A stretch of 64,000 bases of DNA from Macrosoma leucophasiata (GCA_036365455.1 JAWQUS010000017.1:9982001-10046000); one strand, 5' to 3'; positions 1-61,699 are shown, counted from the first letter of the stretch. Numbers and translations: made by a program. Notes: generated by a model not told the origin, from the sequence alone.

Positions 1-26
1 CGGGCGAAGCTGCGGGCAACAGCTAG
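1..26 (+). mobile_element. Helitron 3' terminus (cut by window edge)
   Basis: A GC hairpin (GCGGGC-type arms around GAAGC) is followed by CAACAGCTAG, the Helitron 3' end. It is joined directly to the next element at 27. Confidence 0.75.
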
Positions 27-198
27 TCTACTATATAAAAATAAGTCGGGTTTTCCTTCCTGACGCTATAACTCCAGAACGCACGTACCGATTGCCACGG
101 TTTTGCATTCGTTGGAAAGGTCTCGGGCTCCGTGAGGTTTATAGCAAAGAAAATTCATAAAAAATTTCAACGCGGGCGAAGCCGCGGGCATCAGCTAG
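27..198 (+). mobile_element. Non-autonomous Helitron, hairpin-ended
   Basis: It starts with TCTACTATATA and ends with a GCGGGCGAAGCCGCGGGC hairpin and CTAG (195-198). This 172-bp non-coding element is about 90% like the next copy at 199-377 and like the reverse copy at 37149-37336. Confidence 0.82.
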
Positions 199-377
199 TC
201 TATTATATAAAATTAAGTCGGGTTTTCCTTCCTGACGCTATAACTCCAGGACGCACGAACCGATTTCCACGGTTTTGCATTCGTTGGAAAGGTCTTGAGC
301 TCCGTGAGGTTTATAGCAAAGAAAATTCAGGATTATAAAACGACATCCACGCGGGCGAAGCCGCGAGCAACAGCTAG
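199..377 (+). mobile_element. Non-autonomous Helitron, second tandem copy
   Basis: It starts with TCTATTATATA directly after the CTAG of the previous copy and ends with a GC hairpin and CTAG at 374-377. It sits 46 bp upstream of the splice acceptor at 423. Confidence 0.82.
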
Positions 378-498
378 TAAAGTTATAAAACAATGTTTAT
401 TAATTTATTATTTTTTGTTCCAGGCACAAGCGGTACGAGACAGTGTGATCGCCGCACGATGTTGTGACGAATACAGTAGTTAGTGATTAGGGACGAAA

Positions 499-49907
<49,409 letters not shown>

Positions 49908-50129
49908 GTAAGTTTATTAAAATATTTGAAGGACTAATAAACGTCGCTTTAAGTAAGGCAAATGAACAGGGCATTCATTAAAAAAATGCTAGAAAACTGT
50001 TATTTGGCATAAATATAATATTAATTAAAGTGGTGTTACTTTATCGCGAAAAAAATCACAGCCAATTAGGTTTAAAACTACTATGACGATTGAATTAAAA
50101 TTTATCTAATACACGTCTACAATAAAAAA

Positions 50130-50590
50130 AAATATTTTTTTTGCATAAAGATTACAATATAATGTATGGATGTATAATCGTACCTAAAGTTTCCAATTGT
50201 AGAAACCATGTGCACTCGATTCTTCTCTTACTTTTCCATTTTGAGAGACGGAACCGTAAAAATATTTCATTTCCCGTCCCGAACATCCTCTCTAATCTAG
50301 ATCATTTCCACCAAAGACGTGCTAGGCTAGAATTGAAATTTCACAGTAGCCATTTCAATTATCATCTCACCTCGTTGATGGAAAAGGAGCTTTACTCACT
50401 TATACATGAACTATCTTCCAATGACGTTTGATGACGATATCAAAGATGATTATCGCATACAATAATAGTGTGTGTGATCGGTGATTAGTTTTAAGGTATA
50501 TTTGTAATGTATAGTATTTATATAAGTTTATATTTTAATATATTTTATTTTAGTTGCCTGCAATAAATTATTCTATTCTATTCTAAAACT
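50130..50590 (+). mobile_element. Probable LINE 3' end
   Basis: It ends with CAATAAATTATTCTATTCTATTC, a tail of short repeats typical of Jockey/CR1-group LINEs. A 96-codon ORF (50141-50431) lies just upstream and could be the C-terminal end of its protein; no motif is recognised. Confidence 0.4.
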
Positions 50591-51000
50591 TACACAAACG
50601 GTTTCGTATTTTCGGTTCGGCTATTGAGATTAAAAACCATCCAAATTTCAGTAGAGAGGAGAGATGGCAATTTTCACCATCATCCAATAATTAGTAGAAT
50701 TAGGGCTTTAATAGTAAGATCTCAAGATACAATTTGTAACTTTTTATTAATCTTGAACGCCACGCGTCTTGCGTCGGGAAATAGATGGAGGTAGCTGCTC
50801 ATAATAATTTTTCAAACTCCTGTCAGACAAATGTCACCTCAGTCTGCCCGAGACCACGGAAGCTGAAAAGCGACCAAAACGTCGGGTTGACTTTAAATAA
50901 TCGTTTTTGTTTAACATACGCGAAATAAGGCCGAGACCGTTTTATTTCAATCAATTTTATAATTTAAAAACGTATAAAAGATACGCTGAATAAATGAATA
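50591..51000 (+). other. Intron 9, no feature recognised
   Basis: AT-rich; nothing recognisable. Confidence 0.4.
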
Positions 51001-51355
51001 ATAATAATAATAGCAATCCATTATACGTCACACTGCTAGGCACGAGTCTCTCCCCTTTTTGAGGCCTGGAGCTTACTCAACCACGCTGCTCCAATGCGGA
51101 TTGATGGTAGGTGGGAGGGTAAGTGGACAACCCGCTGTCGGATGTTTTCAAACCGACAAGGTTCAACGACTGCTATCTAACGATAGCAACCGGGACCGAC
51201 GGCTTAACGTGCCCTCCGAAGCACGGAAACGCGCATTTAATTTGCCACTAGCGGTCACCGTTGGGTAGTGTGATGCACTACCCAACCGTGCCCGTAGTGC
51301 TTATCTGAGTAGATCGCTTAAGATCTACACCAGCCACCGGGCTATTCGCGCTACA
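51001..51355 (-). mobile_element. 5S-rRNA-headed SINE, antisense
   Basis: It has an (AAT)n tail at 51001 (3' end), then the body shared with 17463-17820, then the head with reverse-complement 5S motifs (GGTCACC, GTAGTGCTTA). A local inverted duplication, GTTGGGTAGTG/CACTACCCAAC, sits in the head at 51268-51294. Confidence 0.7.
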
Positions 51356-52344
51356 ATATATAAATGAATAAATGAATACTTAACCTTTATATTTTAACTT
51401 GCATTACTTCATCCCTCGCACGGTACGCTTGCTATTTAGGGCAATTACGGTAGTTAGTACACCGACGCTTTCGTGAACGTAATATGTACGATATCTGATA
51501 AGGACAAGACTATCGAAATTGTGCAAGAAAGAACGAGATATCGTCGCAATTGTTAGTGAATGGATCAGTATACTCGCTCTCTTGAATGATACGGCTTGAC
51601 ATAAATTGTATAGTAATCGCGATTGGTATTATAATTATCTGCAATGCATGAATAACTTTGATTCTATGAAACGTGTTTATGGGAAATTAAAATTAGCAAA
51701 TAGTTACAGGATTAACTATAGTAGACACCATCGGATTTGTAAATGATTTGCATACTTCATTACGATCTTGTTAAAAGATTGTTATAGCAAAGTCAGTTTT
51801 TAAGTACGTGTACAAGTAATTAAAAGTCGTAAATAATAAATCATGCCTCGTGACAATATTTTTGCGTCCTTACATGACCATCTTTTTGATGTATTGGTAA
51901 CTGTCCGAAAATGTTTGTACAAAAAAAAATACACACTTGCGCTAAAAAAATTGATATTTTAATTGTTTTATATTATTTCGCATTAACACATAAATAATAA
52001 AATAAAAAAAAAACATTTCTGTGTAGAAATGTTTTTACAATCCTCGTTCGTCATTATCAATGAGAATTCTTTATAAACTTCCATTACTGCGCGCTTATGC
52101 ATAAAGCTATGTGAGTGTGACGCTTGCAATTACATGTAAAAAAATATATCAGCAACACATGAAACTCATTAGTATCGTTCGTTGTTTGCATTTCTATAGA
52201 ATATTTTAGTTATTGTGTTTATTTATTTTATAGTTTTCTACTGCTATAAAATGGGTCGAATATTTAGTACAGAGGAGCCAATTAAATTTGCTCTTCGATA
52301 GGTATATATTTTCGTAAGACATTGAAATTTCATTGTTCATTTTT
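51356..52344 (+). other. Intron 9, AT-rich; SINE F tail fragment
   Basis: 51956-51996 (AATTGTTTTATATTATTTCG, CATTAACACA) is the reverse complement of the family F right end, without the tRNA part. Confidence 0.45.
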
Positions 52345-52635
52345 ACTGGTGGTAGAGCTCCAGTGACGGAGCTCGAGGGCATAGGCACCACCGCATTACC
52401 TAATATACTTGCCGCTAAATGGTAGTGTTCAGCACTATCGTGTTCCGGTCAGGTGGTAATGCACGGCTCTGTAATTTCCGGCACAGAGGCATAACACCTA
52501 ATGCCTCAGGAGTGGCAGCGCATCTGCATTTTGACGTCTGGTAATTGTGTGGGTGACTATAGGCTGCAGTCATCACTTAACATCAATGTGAACTGCACGC
52601 TTGTTTGCCACTCTTATTATATAAAAAAAAAAAAA
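52345..52635 (+). mobile_element. Family A SINE, full length
   Basis: Begins ACTGGTGGTAGAGCTCCAGTG and ends with an A-run of 14 or so. Confidence 0.82.
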
Positions 52636-52985
52636 ATGTATCGAACAAATTTAAGAATTGCATTTATGAAACCATTTTTTTCAAAACGCCTTATCTATGC
52701 TTTATAGTAGTTTATATTTTTAATCTGTGATGTGGACGTCGTTACACATACAAATATAATCAATAGGTGTTTCATAAAAACCAAGATCCGAAACAAACAA
52801 CTGTACTAATATTCAAAATTATTTGGCTAATTCAAATCTGTGATGTCATCCGATTATTTTGTAGTTTTTACAGCCACTAAAGAGTAAACGTCACACGCTT
52901 GTATACACTTTTCATTTCCAAGTCAATTTCGGACTATGTTATTTAAACAAAATTACACATTGTCAAATACTCTATTCATCTCCAA

Positions 52986-53197
52986 CCATAGAGCTCCAGT
53001 GACGGAGCTCACGGGCGTAGGGCACCGCATTACCTTATCTACTTGCTGCTAAATGGTAGTGTCTAGGCTAACGATTAGATGGTATGGCCTGTAATTCCAC
53101 TACAGAGGTAACAGGGTAAGCAACGCATCTTCATTGAAATCTCTGGTTTTTATGTTGATAGGCTTACCATAAATGTGAAGTTGCCACATGAAAAAAC
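52986..53197 (+). mobile_element. Family A SINE, decayed
   Basis: TAGAGCTCCAGTGACGGAGC at the head; the 3' half is shortened and ends GTGAAGTTGCCACATG plus A-run. Confidence 0.65.
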
Positions 53198-53819
53198 TAA
53201 ATAAAATTGAAACATCGATGTAATTTAACTGGAACTTTCAAAGAATTTTCACTGCATTTGCAGTCACGAAGTTAGAAATTTTCGATCTGCGGTAGTAATT
53301 ATGGAACCATTATACAATTGCAGTGGAATGAACGACTAACGTCAAGAGTAATACTTAGCCATTAGGCGATAGATTAAGTAATGCAGTAGTGACTACGCCT
53401 TCCAGAACAGCATTGGCTTCTATTTCATTGAAATAATTATACTAAAATTACTTAATTATATATATTCCAAAGTAAATGTTCGTTTTGTTTGGTCTTCGGT
53501 AGGTACAGTCATTGAAATCAAACTATTTTTATGGATTTATTGTAATAATATTATTATAATATTATTATTGTAATGGTGATGAACTGATGAAACGATGGTC
53601 TTGATAGACTGGTCTCTTTAACGCTGTTGTATACTTAAAGCTCTCTTCGTTTGGCTACAATTTAATTTATAAATATTGTGATTTTTTATTTCAATGTTTG
53701 TATTAGTTGAAAACTGACATATGAAAGATATTTTCCAATAAAATTTTATGGTGATATTTGTCAGAAGATTACTTTATATTTACCATACCAAAAAGATGGA
53801 TTAATAAATTAAATTTTCT
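53198..53819 (+). other. Intron 9, no feature recognised
   Basis: AT-rich; contains an AATAATATTATTATAATATT-type low-complexity patch near 53545-53570. Confidence 0.4.
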
Positions 53820-54067
53820 CTACACTACTCGAGCAATGAATTAAAACGACAGGCATGGAGCTATAAATAATATTTTACATTTTTTTAATAAAAAAAAAAA
53901 TAGAGAATTATTTGTTTTTACGTTGTCCCATGTTTTTAGCTCCGATCATAATCAAGGTTCCAAAAAGCGAAACTGGTGCCCGTTATACATTCCATCTTTT
54001 TTCGTATATATATTTTCACGTCGGTTAGGAAAAATACATTAAAACCGCACCGTGGTAGTAGGTAGCA

Positions 54068-54230
54068 GTTTATTTATTTATTTATTTATTTGCTTGTCAC
54101 ATGGTTATAAGGTCTTACAATTAAATATTTTGTAGTTACATGTAACACCCCGTAGGGGCACCGCAAAATTATGAGAACATTTCATGTACATATAATATTT
54201 TACATTACTATATAAACTTATGACTATAAT
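54068..54230 (-). mobile_element. LINE 3' tail
   Basis: A (TTTA)n run at 54070-54090 followed by CACCCCGTAGGGGCACC: the antisense 3' end of a LINE. No coding sequence. Confidence 0.4.
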
Positions 54231-54246
54231 CTTAAATTACTGGTTT

Positions 54247-54531
54247 TACTGGTGGTAGAGCTCCAGTGACGGAGCGCGGGCGTAGGCACCACCGCATTAC
54301 CTAATATACCTGCCGCTAAATGGTAGTGTTCAGCACTATCGTGTTCCGGTCAGGTGGTAATGTACGACCCTGTGATTTCCGGCACAGGGGCATAACACCT
54401 TTGGCCTCAGGAGTGGTAACGCATCTGCATTTTGACCTTGGTCTTTGTGTAAATGTCTATAGGCTGCAGTCATCACTTAACATCAATGTGAACTACAGGC
54501 ATGTTTGCCACTACCATTACATAAAAAAAAA
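54247..54531 (+). mobile_element. Family A SINE, full length
   Basis: ACTGGTGGTAGAGCTCCAGTG to GCCACTACCATTACAT and an A-run; it splits repeat G unit 1. Confidence 0.82.
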
Positions 54532-55263
54532 TGTGATGTATACAGTGTAAAATTTTCAATAAATGATTCGCTATAATTTATAGCAGTTTGTCTATCGATG
54601 CTATATCAGATGAGGAGAAACCACAAATAGTTCCCGCGTTGACATATTCTTGAGTCTTGTCGATTACGTGATTCGTGTATAAATACACTTTTATGGGCTG
54701 GTAAGATGAAAAGTCGCTGTTTGATAAAGATACTATTCATTCAATTGTATTTATATTTTAACAGATTTTCTTACGGTATTATTACTACAATTGAAACATT
54801 GCTACATAAAATTGATACTTTGTTCCAGGACTGCTTTTTTAAGATTAAAACAATATGTTCATGCCTTAAACATAATTTTCGCTTTGGAATACCTACTCGA
54901 GCAATGATTTAACCAACGATACGTACTTTAGTTTTTTCATCATTTTATAAAATGTAAATACAAATTTATAGAGGAACAAAATTCAAGCATTGCTGGAATA
55001 TATTCAGCTCCCATCGTAAAATCAAGCTCCTAAAAAAGCGAAACTGTGGCGTTTCATATAATTTATTGCATTTTCCGTGCCTACTTAACGTTTCACGCAA
55101 GAAAAAATACTTTTAACGTATGCAGTTGCAAATGCTTAATACGATATCTTTTATAGAAGTTTGTCTATCGACGCGATAGATCCAACGAAGAGCAGCCCAG
55201 TTCATTCCCTATGAAATATTTGAGCAGCGAATGAAATGACGGTACTCATGTGTTTTATTTTTA

Positions 55264-56307
55264 CTAGCTGTGCCTGCGACTTTGTTCGCCTGGAATCGTG
55301 ACTTTGGGACTTTGGGCAGCGCTTTGGGATATGAATTTTGGGTAGCTAAAAAATCTTAAAATTCTCTGTACACGATATCACACGTATGGCCATCGGGGAT
55401 ATAAGCACACAGGCTGCTAGGATTGCGAAAAATTGCTTGTGCACGAAGAAAAAATTGCATAAAAATTACGTTTGTTGTATGGGTTTAATATTTACTTCAT
55501 TTTTATTTAATTATTTAATATGGAGGGTATACAACATGAGGTCTAAAAAATCTGTGAAAATTTTAAGCGTCTTTATGCTTCCGTTATTATTATCGAGCAA
55601 AAAATATACGAAAAAAAAACACGTTTATTGTATGCCCCCTTGGACCCCGTAACATTTTCATTTTCTCATTTTTAGTAATTAATTTTGTCTTTATCAGAAA
55701 AATATAATTTGAGAAAATGTTACCTTTCTAGCTATCACTATTTATGAGATACAGCCTGGTGACAGACAGACGGACGGACGGACAGATAGACAGATAGTGG
55801 AGGATTAGTAATCCGTAGGGTCCGTTTTTACCTATTTTAGGTACGACGGAAACCCCCTAAAAGATAGAACTAAGATACAGAATAGCTTAAAAATGTTCGA
55901 TATGGTTCTTTAAATTGACACAACTTTTTTATTTCTGAACCGATTTACATGAAACAAACACTAAATGTTAAGTGAAACTTACCACAATATATTAGTGAAA
56001 ACCGCAAATCGAATAAGCCGTTTCTGATATTAGCGTGCACAAACACACAGACAAACAGACATTTTTCTGGGATAAAAAGTACCCAGTGTTGTGCGCCAAA
56101 GGTTAAAATATAATCATACCAAGTTTCATTGTAATCGGACCCTAGTTTTTCTGTGATGCTTGAACAAACAGACAGACAGATAAATTTTTTTCTAATCACA
56201 TATTTGTGTTCGGTATCGATCTAGTAACAACCCCTGGTATTTATTTTTTCAATATTTTTAATGTACACAATTTACGCTTCTACAGTTTTATTATAAGTAG
56301 GTATAGA
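55264..56307 (-). mobile_element. Helitron-like element, ~1.04 kb, antisense
   Basis: The right end is the complement of TCTATACCTACTTATAATAAAACTG (56307), followed by T. The left end is CTAGCTGTGCCTGCGACTTTG at 55264, preceded by A. The inside carries CAGACAGACAGA-type runs, as does the helicase-bearing Helitron near 41640-41700. It may be one element or two abutting; no ORF is conserved. Confidence 0.55.
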
Positions 56308-56312
56308 TAATT

Positions 56313-56528
56313 TAATAAAACAACGTGATATCTGGTGACCGGGAAATGACCGACTAGTTTATTGCATCATCACACAGACATAGTCACATACATGAATAGA
56401 CATAGCGCACACAGATAAACAAGTAAATAGATAACTTTCTCTATATATAATCGGATAGTCCGACTAACACAATGTGTCACAAGAGGACAGCAGTGGTACC
56501 TACTACCTATATTTTGATATTTACAACA
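56313..56528 (-). repeat. Copia 3' LTR
   Basis: It starts TGTTGTAAATATC on the minus strand (56528) and matches 62902-63122 closely, differing mainly in a short TCTATATATAA stretch and an AAACAAATCAACA-type insertion in the other LTR. The GAGTGGAAG polypurine tract adjoins it. Confidence 0.88.
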
Positions 56529-56618
56529 CTTCCACTCAAAATATAGATAAAAAAAACAAACAAAGTTACACTTTAACAATACCTAAAGTATTCAAATGTT
56601 TATAATGCTTTGTAGCAC

Positions 56619-57440
56619 CTAGTTTGCTAGGCTCTTTGTGAGCAAGTCTGCAGGCATATCTGAAGTACAAAAATATTTAACACTAACAATATTGTCATTT
56701 ATCATTTCCCTACAATAATGATATCTCACATCAATATGTTTAGTTGTATTATGAAAGGCAGGGTTAATTAATAATTTCCGTGCACTCATACTGTCATTAA
56801 ATATAGTAATTTTATATATTTTTTTAGTTACTTCAAATTGCAAATTTCTTAAATAAACTGCCTCTTTGCAGGCTTCTGAAATTGATACATATTCCACTTC
56901 TGTACTAGAAAGCGTGATACATTTTTGTTTACTACATCTCCAAGAAATAACACATCCTGGTAAAGTATAACAAAATCCGAAATATGATTTCCTATCATTT
57001 ACATCATTCCCCCAATCTGCATCTACATAACCTTCAATATTAATATTTTTATCTTTACTATATTTTAAACCAAAATGTTTTGTATTTTTTAAATATCTCA
57101 ATAATCTTTTTGCATAAAGCCACTGCTCTTCAGTATTACAATTATTAAATTGACTTAAATATGACACTGCATAAGCAATATCGGGCCGTGTAATTACAAC
57201 TAAATACATTAAACCTCCAATAAGTTGCTGATAGGGATTTTGACAAACACAATTATTATTCTCTTTCTTACTTTTTAAACTAACTTCCATGGGAGTATTA
57301 CTTGGCTTACAATTGCTCATATTGAATTTAGACAACAATTTATCAATATATCTTTCTTGACTCGAATGTAACAGTACAATTTTGATTATCAAAATTAACT
57401 GACATACCAAGACATTCTTTTACAATCCCTAAATCCTTTA
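56619..57440 (-). pseudogene. Copia pol, RT end and RNase H
   Basis: The reading frame has ERYIDKLLSKFNM, CKPSNTPMEV, YQQLIGGLMYLVVITRPDIA, VDADWGNDVNDRKS (RNase H Asp), SSTEVEYVSISEACKEAVYLR and TKHIDVRYHYCRE (catalytic His). Before it, a frameshift at about 57365 separates LKDLGIVKECLGMSV from the rest. It breaks at 57453, where the foldback SINE enters. Confidence 0.85.
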
Positions 57441-57739
57441 ATTCAAAATGTTTTTTTTAAAGAAAAATGGAAAGAAAAATTTGACTTCAAGCGAGACTCG
57501 AACTTGCGGCCGAAATTTTTCTTTCCATTTTTCTTTAAAAAAAATATTTCACAAGCATGTGTTAATGCGAAATAATATAAAACAATTATTAAGGGTAAAA
57601 GCGACTTCTTTACGATATTCAATAAACTGCAAAGTCTATTATATCGGTTGCCTAACTAGCATAGTTGGCAATAGATGGCGCTACTGCTACCATAAAGCAA
57701 TGCAATAAATGTGAAGGAAAGATTTGACAAATCGGGCAG

Positions 57740-57815
57740 GACTTCAGTAGCTCAATTGGAAGAGCGGCTGGACTAGATTCCCAGTAGGCCGCGAGTTCGA
57801 GTCTCGCCTGAAGTC
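57740..57815 (+). ncRNA. tRNA-like head of family F, unit 1
   Basis: Same fold as 11455-11530: 7-bp acceptor-like stem, D arm, anticodon-like AGA loop, T arm with TTCGAGT. Intact GAAGAGC in the D arm. Confidence 0.5.
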
Positions 57816-58042
57816 AAATTTTTCTTTCCATTTTTCTTTAAAAAAAATATTTCACAAGCATGTGTTAATGCGAAATAATATAAAACAATTATTAAGGGTA
57901 AAAGCGACTTCTTTACGATATTCAATAAACTGCAAAGTCTATTTTATCGGTTGCCTAACTAGCATAGTTGGCAATAGATGGCGCTACTGCTACCATAAAG
58001 CAATGCAATAAATGTAAAGGAAAGATTTGACAAGTCGGGCAG

Positions 58043-58118
58043 GACTTCAGTAGCTCAATTGAAAGAGCGGCTGGACTAGATTCCCAGTAGGCCGCGAGTT
58101 CGAGTCTCGCCTGAAGTC
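58043..58118 (+). ncRNA. tRNA-like head of family F, unit 2
   Basis: Same as 57740-57815 with a GAAAGAGC change in the D arm. Confidence 0.48.
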
Positions 58119-58204
58119 AAATTTTTCTTTCCATTTTTCTTTTAAAAAAAATATTTCACAAGCATGTGTTAATGCGAAATAATATAAAACAATTCAAAAT
58201 GTTT

Positions 58205-58890
58205 ACTTCACATGTTTTTCAGATGATCAGTTACAGTTTTGTCATTTGAAAAAACAAAAAAGTCATCAACATATAAAGTCACTATGGATTGACTTTTACC
58301 AACATTTTTAATATACAAACATGGCTCTATTTCAGATTTAACATAACCGTCGCGTAACATACAAGAATCAACTTTCTTATACCACACTCGAGATGACTGC
58401 TTCAGACCATATATAGCCTTTTTAATTTTAAGATTTTTCTGTCATCTGTACAGGCATAACCTATAGGCTTTTGCATGTATATAGTCTCAGACAGTTCACC
58501 ATTTAAAAAGGCTGTTGTCACATCAAGATGTGTAACAATTCAATTTAACTGTACTGACAATGCAAATAATAGCCTAAGTGTTGTATGCCGCACTACTGGC
58601 GAAAATGCTTCACTATAATCTACCCCATATTTTTGAGAATAACCCTTAGCCACAAGCCTGGCTCTATATCGGATATTATTTTCAGAATCATACTTTCTTT
58701 TTAGAACCCATTTACATTTTACTATATTGCCATTGATAGGAATATCAACAACATCCCAAGCATTGTTATTTTCAAAGCTATTTAACTCTTCCTTAATGAC
58801 CTGTTCCCAAAATACCTTATTAGGTCCCTGTACAGCTTCTTCTAATGAAATTTCATCACTCAGAGACTTATCATATTCTTCTGTACACAT
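58205..58890 (-). pseudogene. Copia pol, reverse transcriptase part
   Basis: 58890-58540 reads FWEQVIKEELNSFENNNAWD, VKCKWVLKRKYD, RLVAKGYSQKYGVDYSEAFS; the next segment has LDVTTAFLNGELSETIYM, GLKQSSRVWYKK and TLYVDDFFVFS (catalytic YVDD). Frameshifts near 58540 and 58440, and a stop (LKNM then TGA) near 58215, disable it. Confidence 0.83.
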
Positions 58891-58911
58891 GAATCCAAAT
58901 CTATCAGGTTG

Positions 58912-59708
58912 TTACCTTTGCCGTTTAGTAAATGTTTTTACAATTGTATCTGAAAGTGATTCCTGCTCAGATATCATGGATTCCTGATCTGGTACATAGG
59001 TCTCATCCATGTCGATAGCACTACTCATAGAAGCAAATGAATCCTCTCCACTGGTATCTGAAAGATCTCCCACTGAAGGATGACAATGTGTAATAATTTT
59101 TGGTTTGTCATCAACTTCTTCTATCTCAATAATATTCTCATTACACAAGTTATTTTCATTTATTATTATGATATCTCGACTCGTTGTGATAGCTTTTGTT
59201 GAAGGACTGTAAATTCTGTACCCCTTAACATCCTCGAGATAACCTACAAGTATGCACTGTTCAGATTTCTTATTCAACTTACGCCTTTTCTCCTTAGGTA
59301 CATGTTTCATCACAATACTACCAAAAAATCTTATGTTACTGAGGTTGGGTTTAGAACCTGTCCATAATTCAAATGGTGTACGATTGTTCAATCCGGTTTT
59401 CACAATTCTGTTCCGTAAATAAACAGCAGTGTTAATGGCTTCTGCCCAGAACTCTTTACCAAGTTTAGCGTCATACAAGAGACATCTGCCCTTCTCTACA
59501 ATGGTTCTGTTCATACGCTCACATAACCCGTTTTGTTCAGGGATTTGACTTTTGATGAATGATTCCTGCTTTCCTTAAAAAAACATCAAAATCCTTATTA
59601 CAGAATTCCCTGCCATTATCACTTCTCAGAACTTTAATTCTATGTGAAGTTAAATTCTCAACTTTAGCTTTATACTCTTTAAATTTTTCAAAGGCTTCAT
59701 ATTTATTT
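58912..59708 (-). pseudogene. Copia integrase, C-terminal part
   Basis: It starts after the LINE with KNKYEAFEKFKEYKAKVEN, RIKVLRSDNGREFCNKDF (second catalytic Asp) and GIIHQKS, then a frameshift at PEQNGLCERMN near 59540. The frame 59514-58912 carries KGRCLLYDAKLGKEFWAEA, FFGSIVMKHVPKEKRRKL and an acidic linker to RT. Confidence 0.83.
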
Positions 59709-59719
59709 TTAAAAAATAA

Positions 59720-61225
59720 TATATTTATTTATTTAACAAACTTAAATATATCCTTACAGGTGGCTACAAAATGTGATAGACAAGCAATAGATATTATTTT
59801 AAAGATTAAAATACATTCACAATTAAAATAGATTAAAATAAATTAAATAATTTCAAAATACATTATAAAATTAAATTACATTCATCCTCATTAAATTAAA
59901 AAAATTACAAAATACAAAGAATAATCCAATAACATATTGATATAATTCCAATTTATTCAATTAAATATGATTGCTAATTGTATTGCATTACTTATAACTA
60001 ATGACACCTAAAGCTACCTTTGTAAATTCACTCAGAGAACAAGTGAATATATCTATATCTCTAGCAATGAGATTCATAGTGCGAAGACTCCGCGTCAGAG
60101 GTGCCTCTTGCAGCAGATTCGTCCGACAACGTGGTATGGCCAGCAATGCTGGCATACTACGTCTCCATATGTATTTATCTGGTACATAATATATATTTAT
60201 TTCACCAAGTAAGTTGGTATTATATACTTTGCCTCTCAATAATTTAAAGATATATAAAACTAGAGCAAATTCCCTTCTTACTATCGGTTTATTATACCCG
60301 ACCATCCCTAGAACAAATAAAGTTGTATATGTGAGTGGATATTCAGGATATACACCATAGAGTCTGAAATATAAGTATCTCACAAATTTATTTTGAAGCC
60401 TTTCCAACATTGTGATGAATTTTTGCTCATGTGGAGACCATATAACTGCACAGTACTCCAATTGACTCCGGACTAATGCTTTATACAAAGATTCGATTGC
60501 TTTGATGTTCGTAAAACTGCGAACTGTTCTCATTACAAATCCTAGAGTCCGAAAAGCTTTCTTACAAATGTTTGTGATATGGCTAGCAAACTTTAGATCT
60601 GATGATAGGTGGACCCCTAGGTCTTATACTTCGTTGACTCTAACTAACTCAGTCCCACTGACCTTGTATTTGTATTGGATTGGAGTGCATGCCCGAGTGA
60701 AACTTATTGTGACACACTTAGAGGTGTTAAATTGAAGGGAATTTTCTCTACTCCAATCCGCTACTCTGTTAATGTCCTCTTGCAACTTCTCACAGTCCCG
60801 TACACTTTTTACAGCAAGAGTCAATTTGAGGTCATCGGCAAACAAAAGACATTGTGCGTATTTAACTATTTTAGGTAAGTCATTTATCATTAAAATAAAA
60901 GACAAAGGCCCAAGATTGGATCCTTGACTTACTCCAGACTACGTAAAATATGGTTCCGATCTGCATCCTGCGTATTCTACATACTGATGTCTATCTCGCA
61001 TATAACTATTAAAAAAATTGAGAAGATGAGGAGTGAATCCGACACTGGCAAATTTGGCAAGCAGTACATCGTCATCAACTAAATCGAATGCTTTTTTAAA
61101 ATCAAAATAAGCAGCATCAGATTGCCCCCCCACTGTCTACAGTTGGTATCACATTCATCATATGCGTCAGCAGGTTGCTATTTGTATTTCTTTTGCAAGT
61201 CGGAAACCGTGCTGAGCCTCTGAGA
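59720..61225 (-). pseudogene. Jockey/CR1-group LINE nested in Copia integrase
   Basis: Minus-strand RT motifs in order: QHGFR, SNLLTHMMNVI, AAYFDFKKAFDLVDDDVLL, SGVSQGSNLGPLSF, QCLLFADDLKLTL (catalytic FADD), NTSKCVTISFTRA and a C-terminal half in 60533-59988. One extra G in a seven-G run (near 61127), a stop at about 60940 and one near 60620 break it. The 3' UTR is AT-rich and ends in (AAATA)-type repeats near 59730. The endonuclease is missing (5'-truncated). It is a different family from the LINE at 34346. Confidence 0.8.
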
Positions 61226-61699
61226 GTTATATGTCATGCGGCTGTGATCATCAACAAAAATGAGGAAATACCTGGATCCTCCCAAGGACATGTTCTCCAT
61301 CGGTCCACAGATGTCGCAGTGTACCACACCCAACAGCTCAGAGCTCCTGTTCCCTTCTTGAGCAAAAGGCAATCGGCTTTGCTTGCCCTCGCAGCACACT
61401 ATACAGTTCGACTTTGTGATGTTAGCCGTCCCTGTGAGTTTCACTCCCTCCACAGCATCCTGCATTTTATTCATGCTGAAGCTATTCATATGTCCCAATC
61501 TGCGGTACCACACTTGTGGGGTCTCTGCCACAGCTGCCACCAAACAAGTGGCAGTGTTTAATTTATAAACACCATTCTCAAGAAAAGCAGTAGCGACTAC
61601 TGTGTTTTGTTTGTTCAAAATCTCACACCCCTGGCTAGTGAAAAACACCTTATTTCCCTGTGTAATCAGTTGGCTAACTGATAACAAATTAGTGGACAA
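61226..61699 (-). pseudogene. Copia gag-pre-integrase domain and integrase start
   Basis: STNLLSVSQLITQGNKV, WYRRLGHMNSFSMNKM, then CIVCCEGKQSRLPF make the HHCC zinc domain. HCDICGPMENMSLGGSRYFL carries the first catalytic Asp of integrase and ends FVDDHSRMT where the LINE enters. Confidence 0.85.

Larger units (their letters stand above)
53820..55263 (+). repeat. Tandem repeat G, units 1 and 2
   Basis: Unit 1 (53820-54055 plus 54540-54890, split by other elements) and unit 2 (54893-55263) share CTCGAGCAATGA.TTAA, CAAGCTCC.AAAAAGCGAAACTG-like sequence, TTTATAG.AGTTTGTCTATCGA, and TTGACATATTCTTGAGTC (unit 1). Units continue at 63123. Confidence 0.6.
57454..58191 (+). mobile_element. tRNA-headed foldback SINE, family F, tandem form
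   Basis: It is flanked by a 13-bp duplication, ATTCAAAATGTTT (57441-57453 and 58192-58204), inside Copia RT. It starts with an inverted arm (57454-57512), then two 303-bp direct units (57513-57815 and 57816-58118) and a tail to 58191. Units differ at about 4-5 bases. Each has the tRNA-like head and the GGCGCTACTGC segment. Confidence 0.8.
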
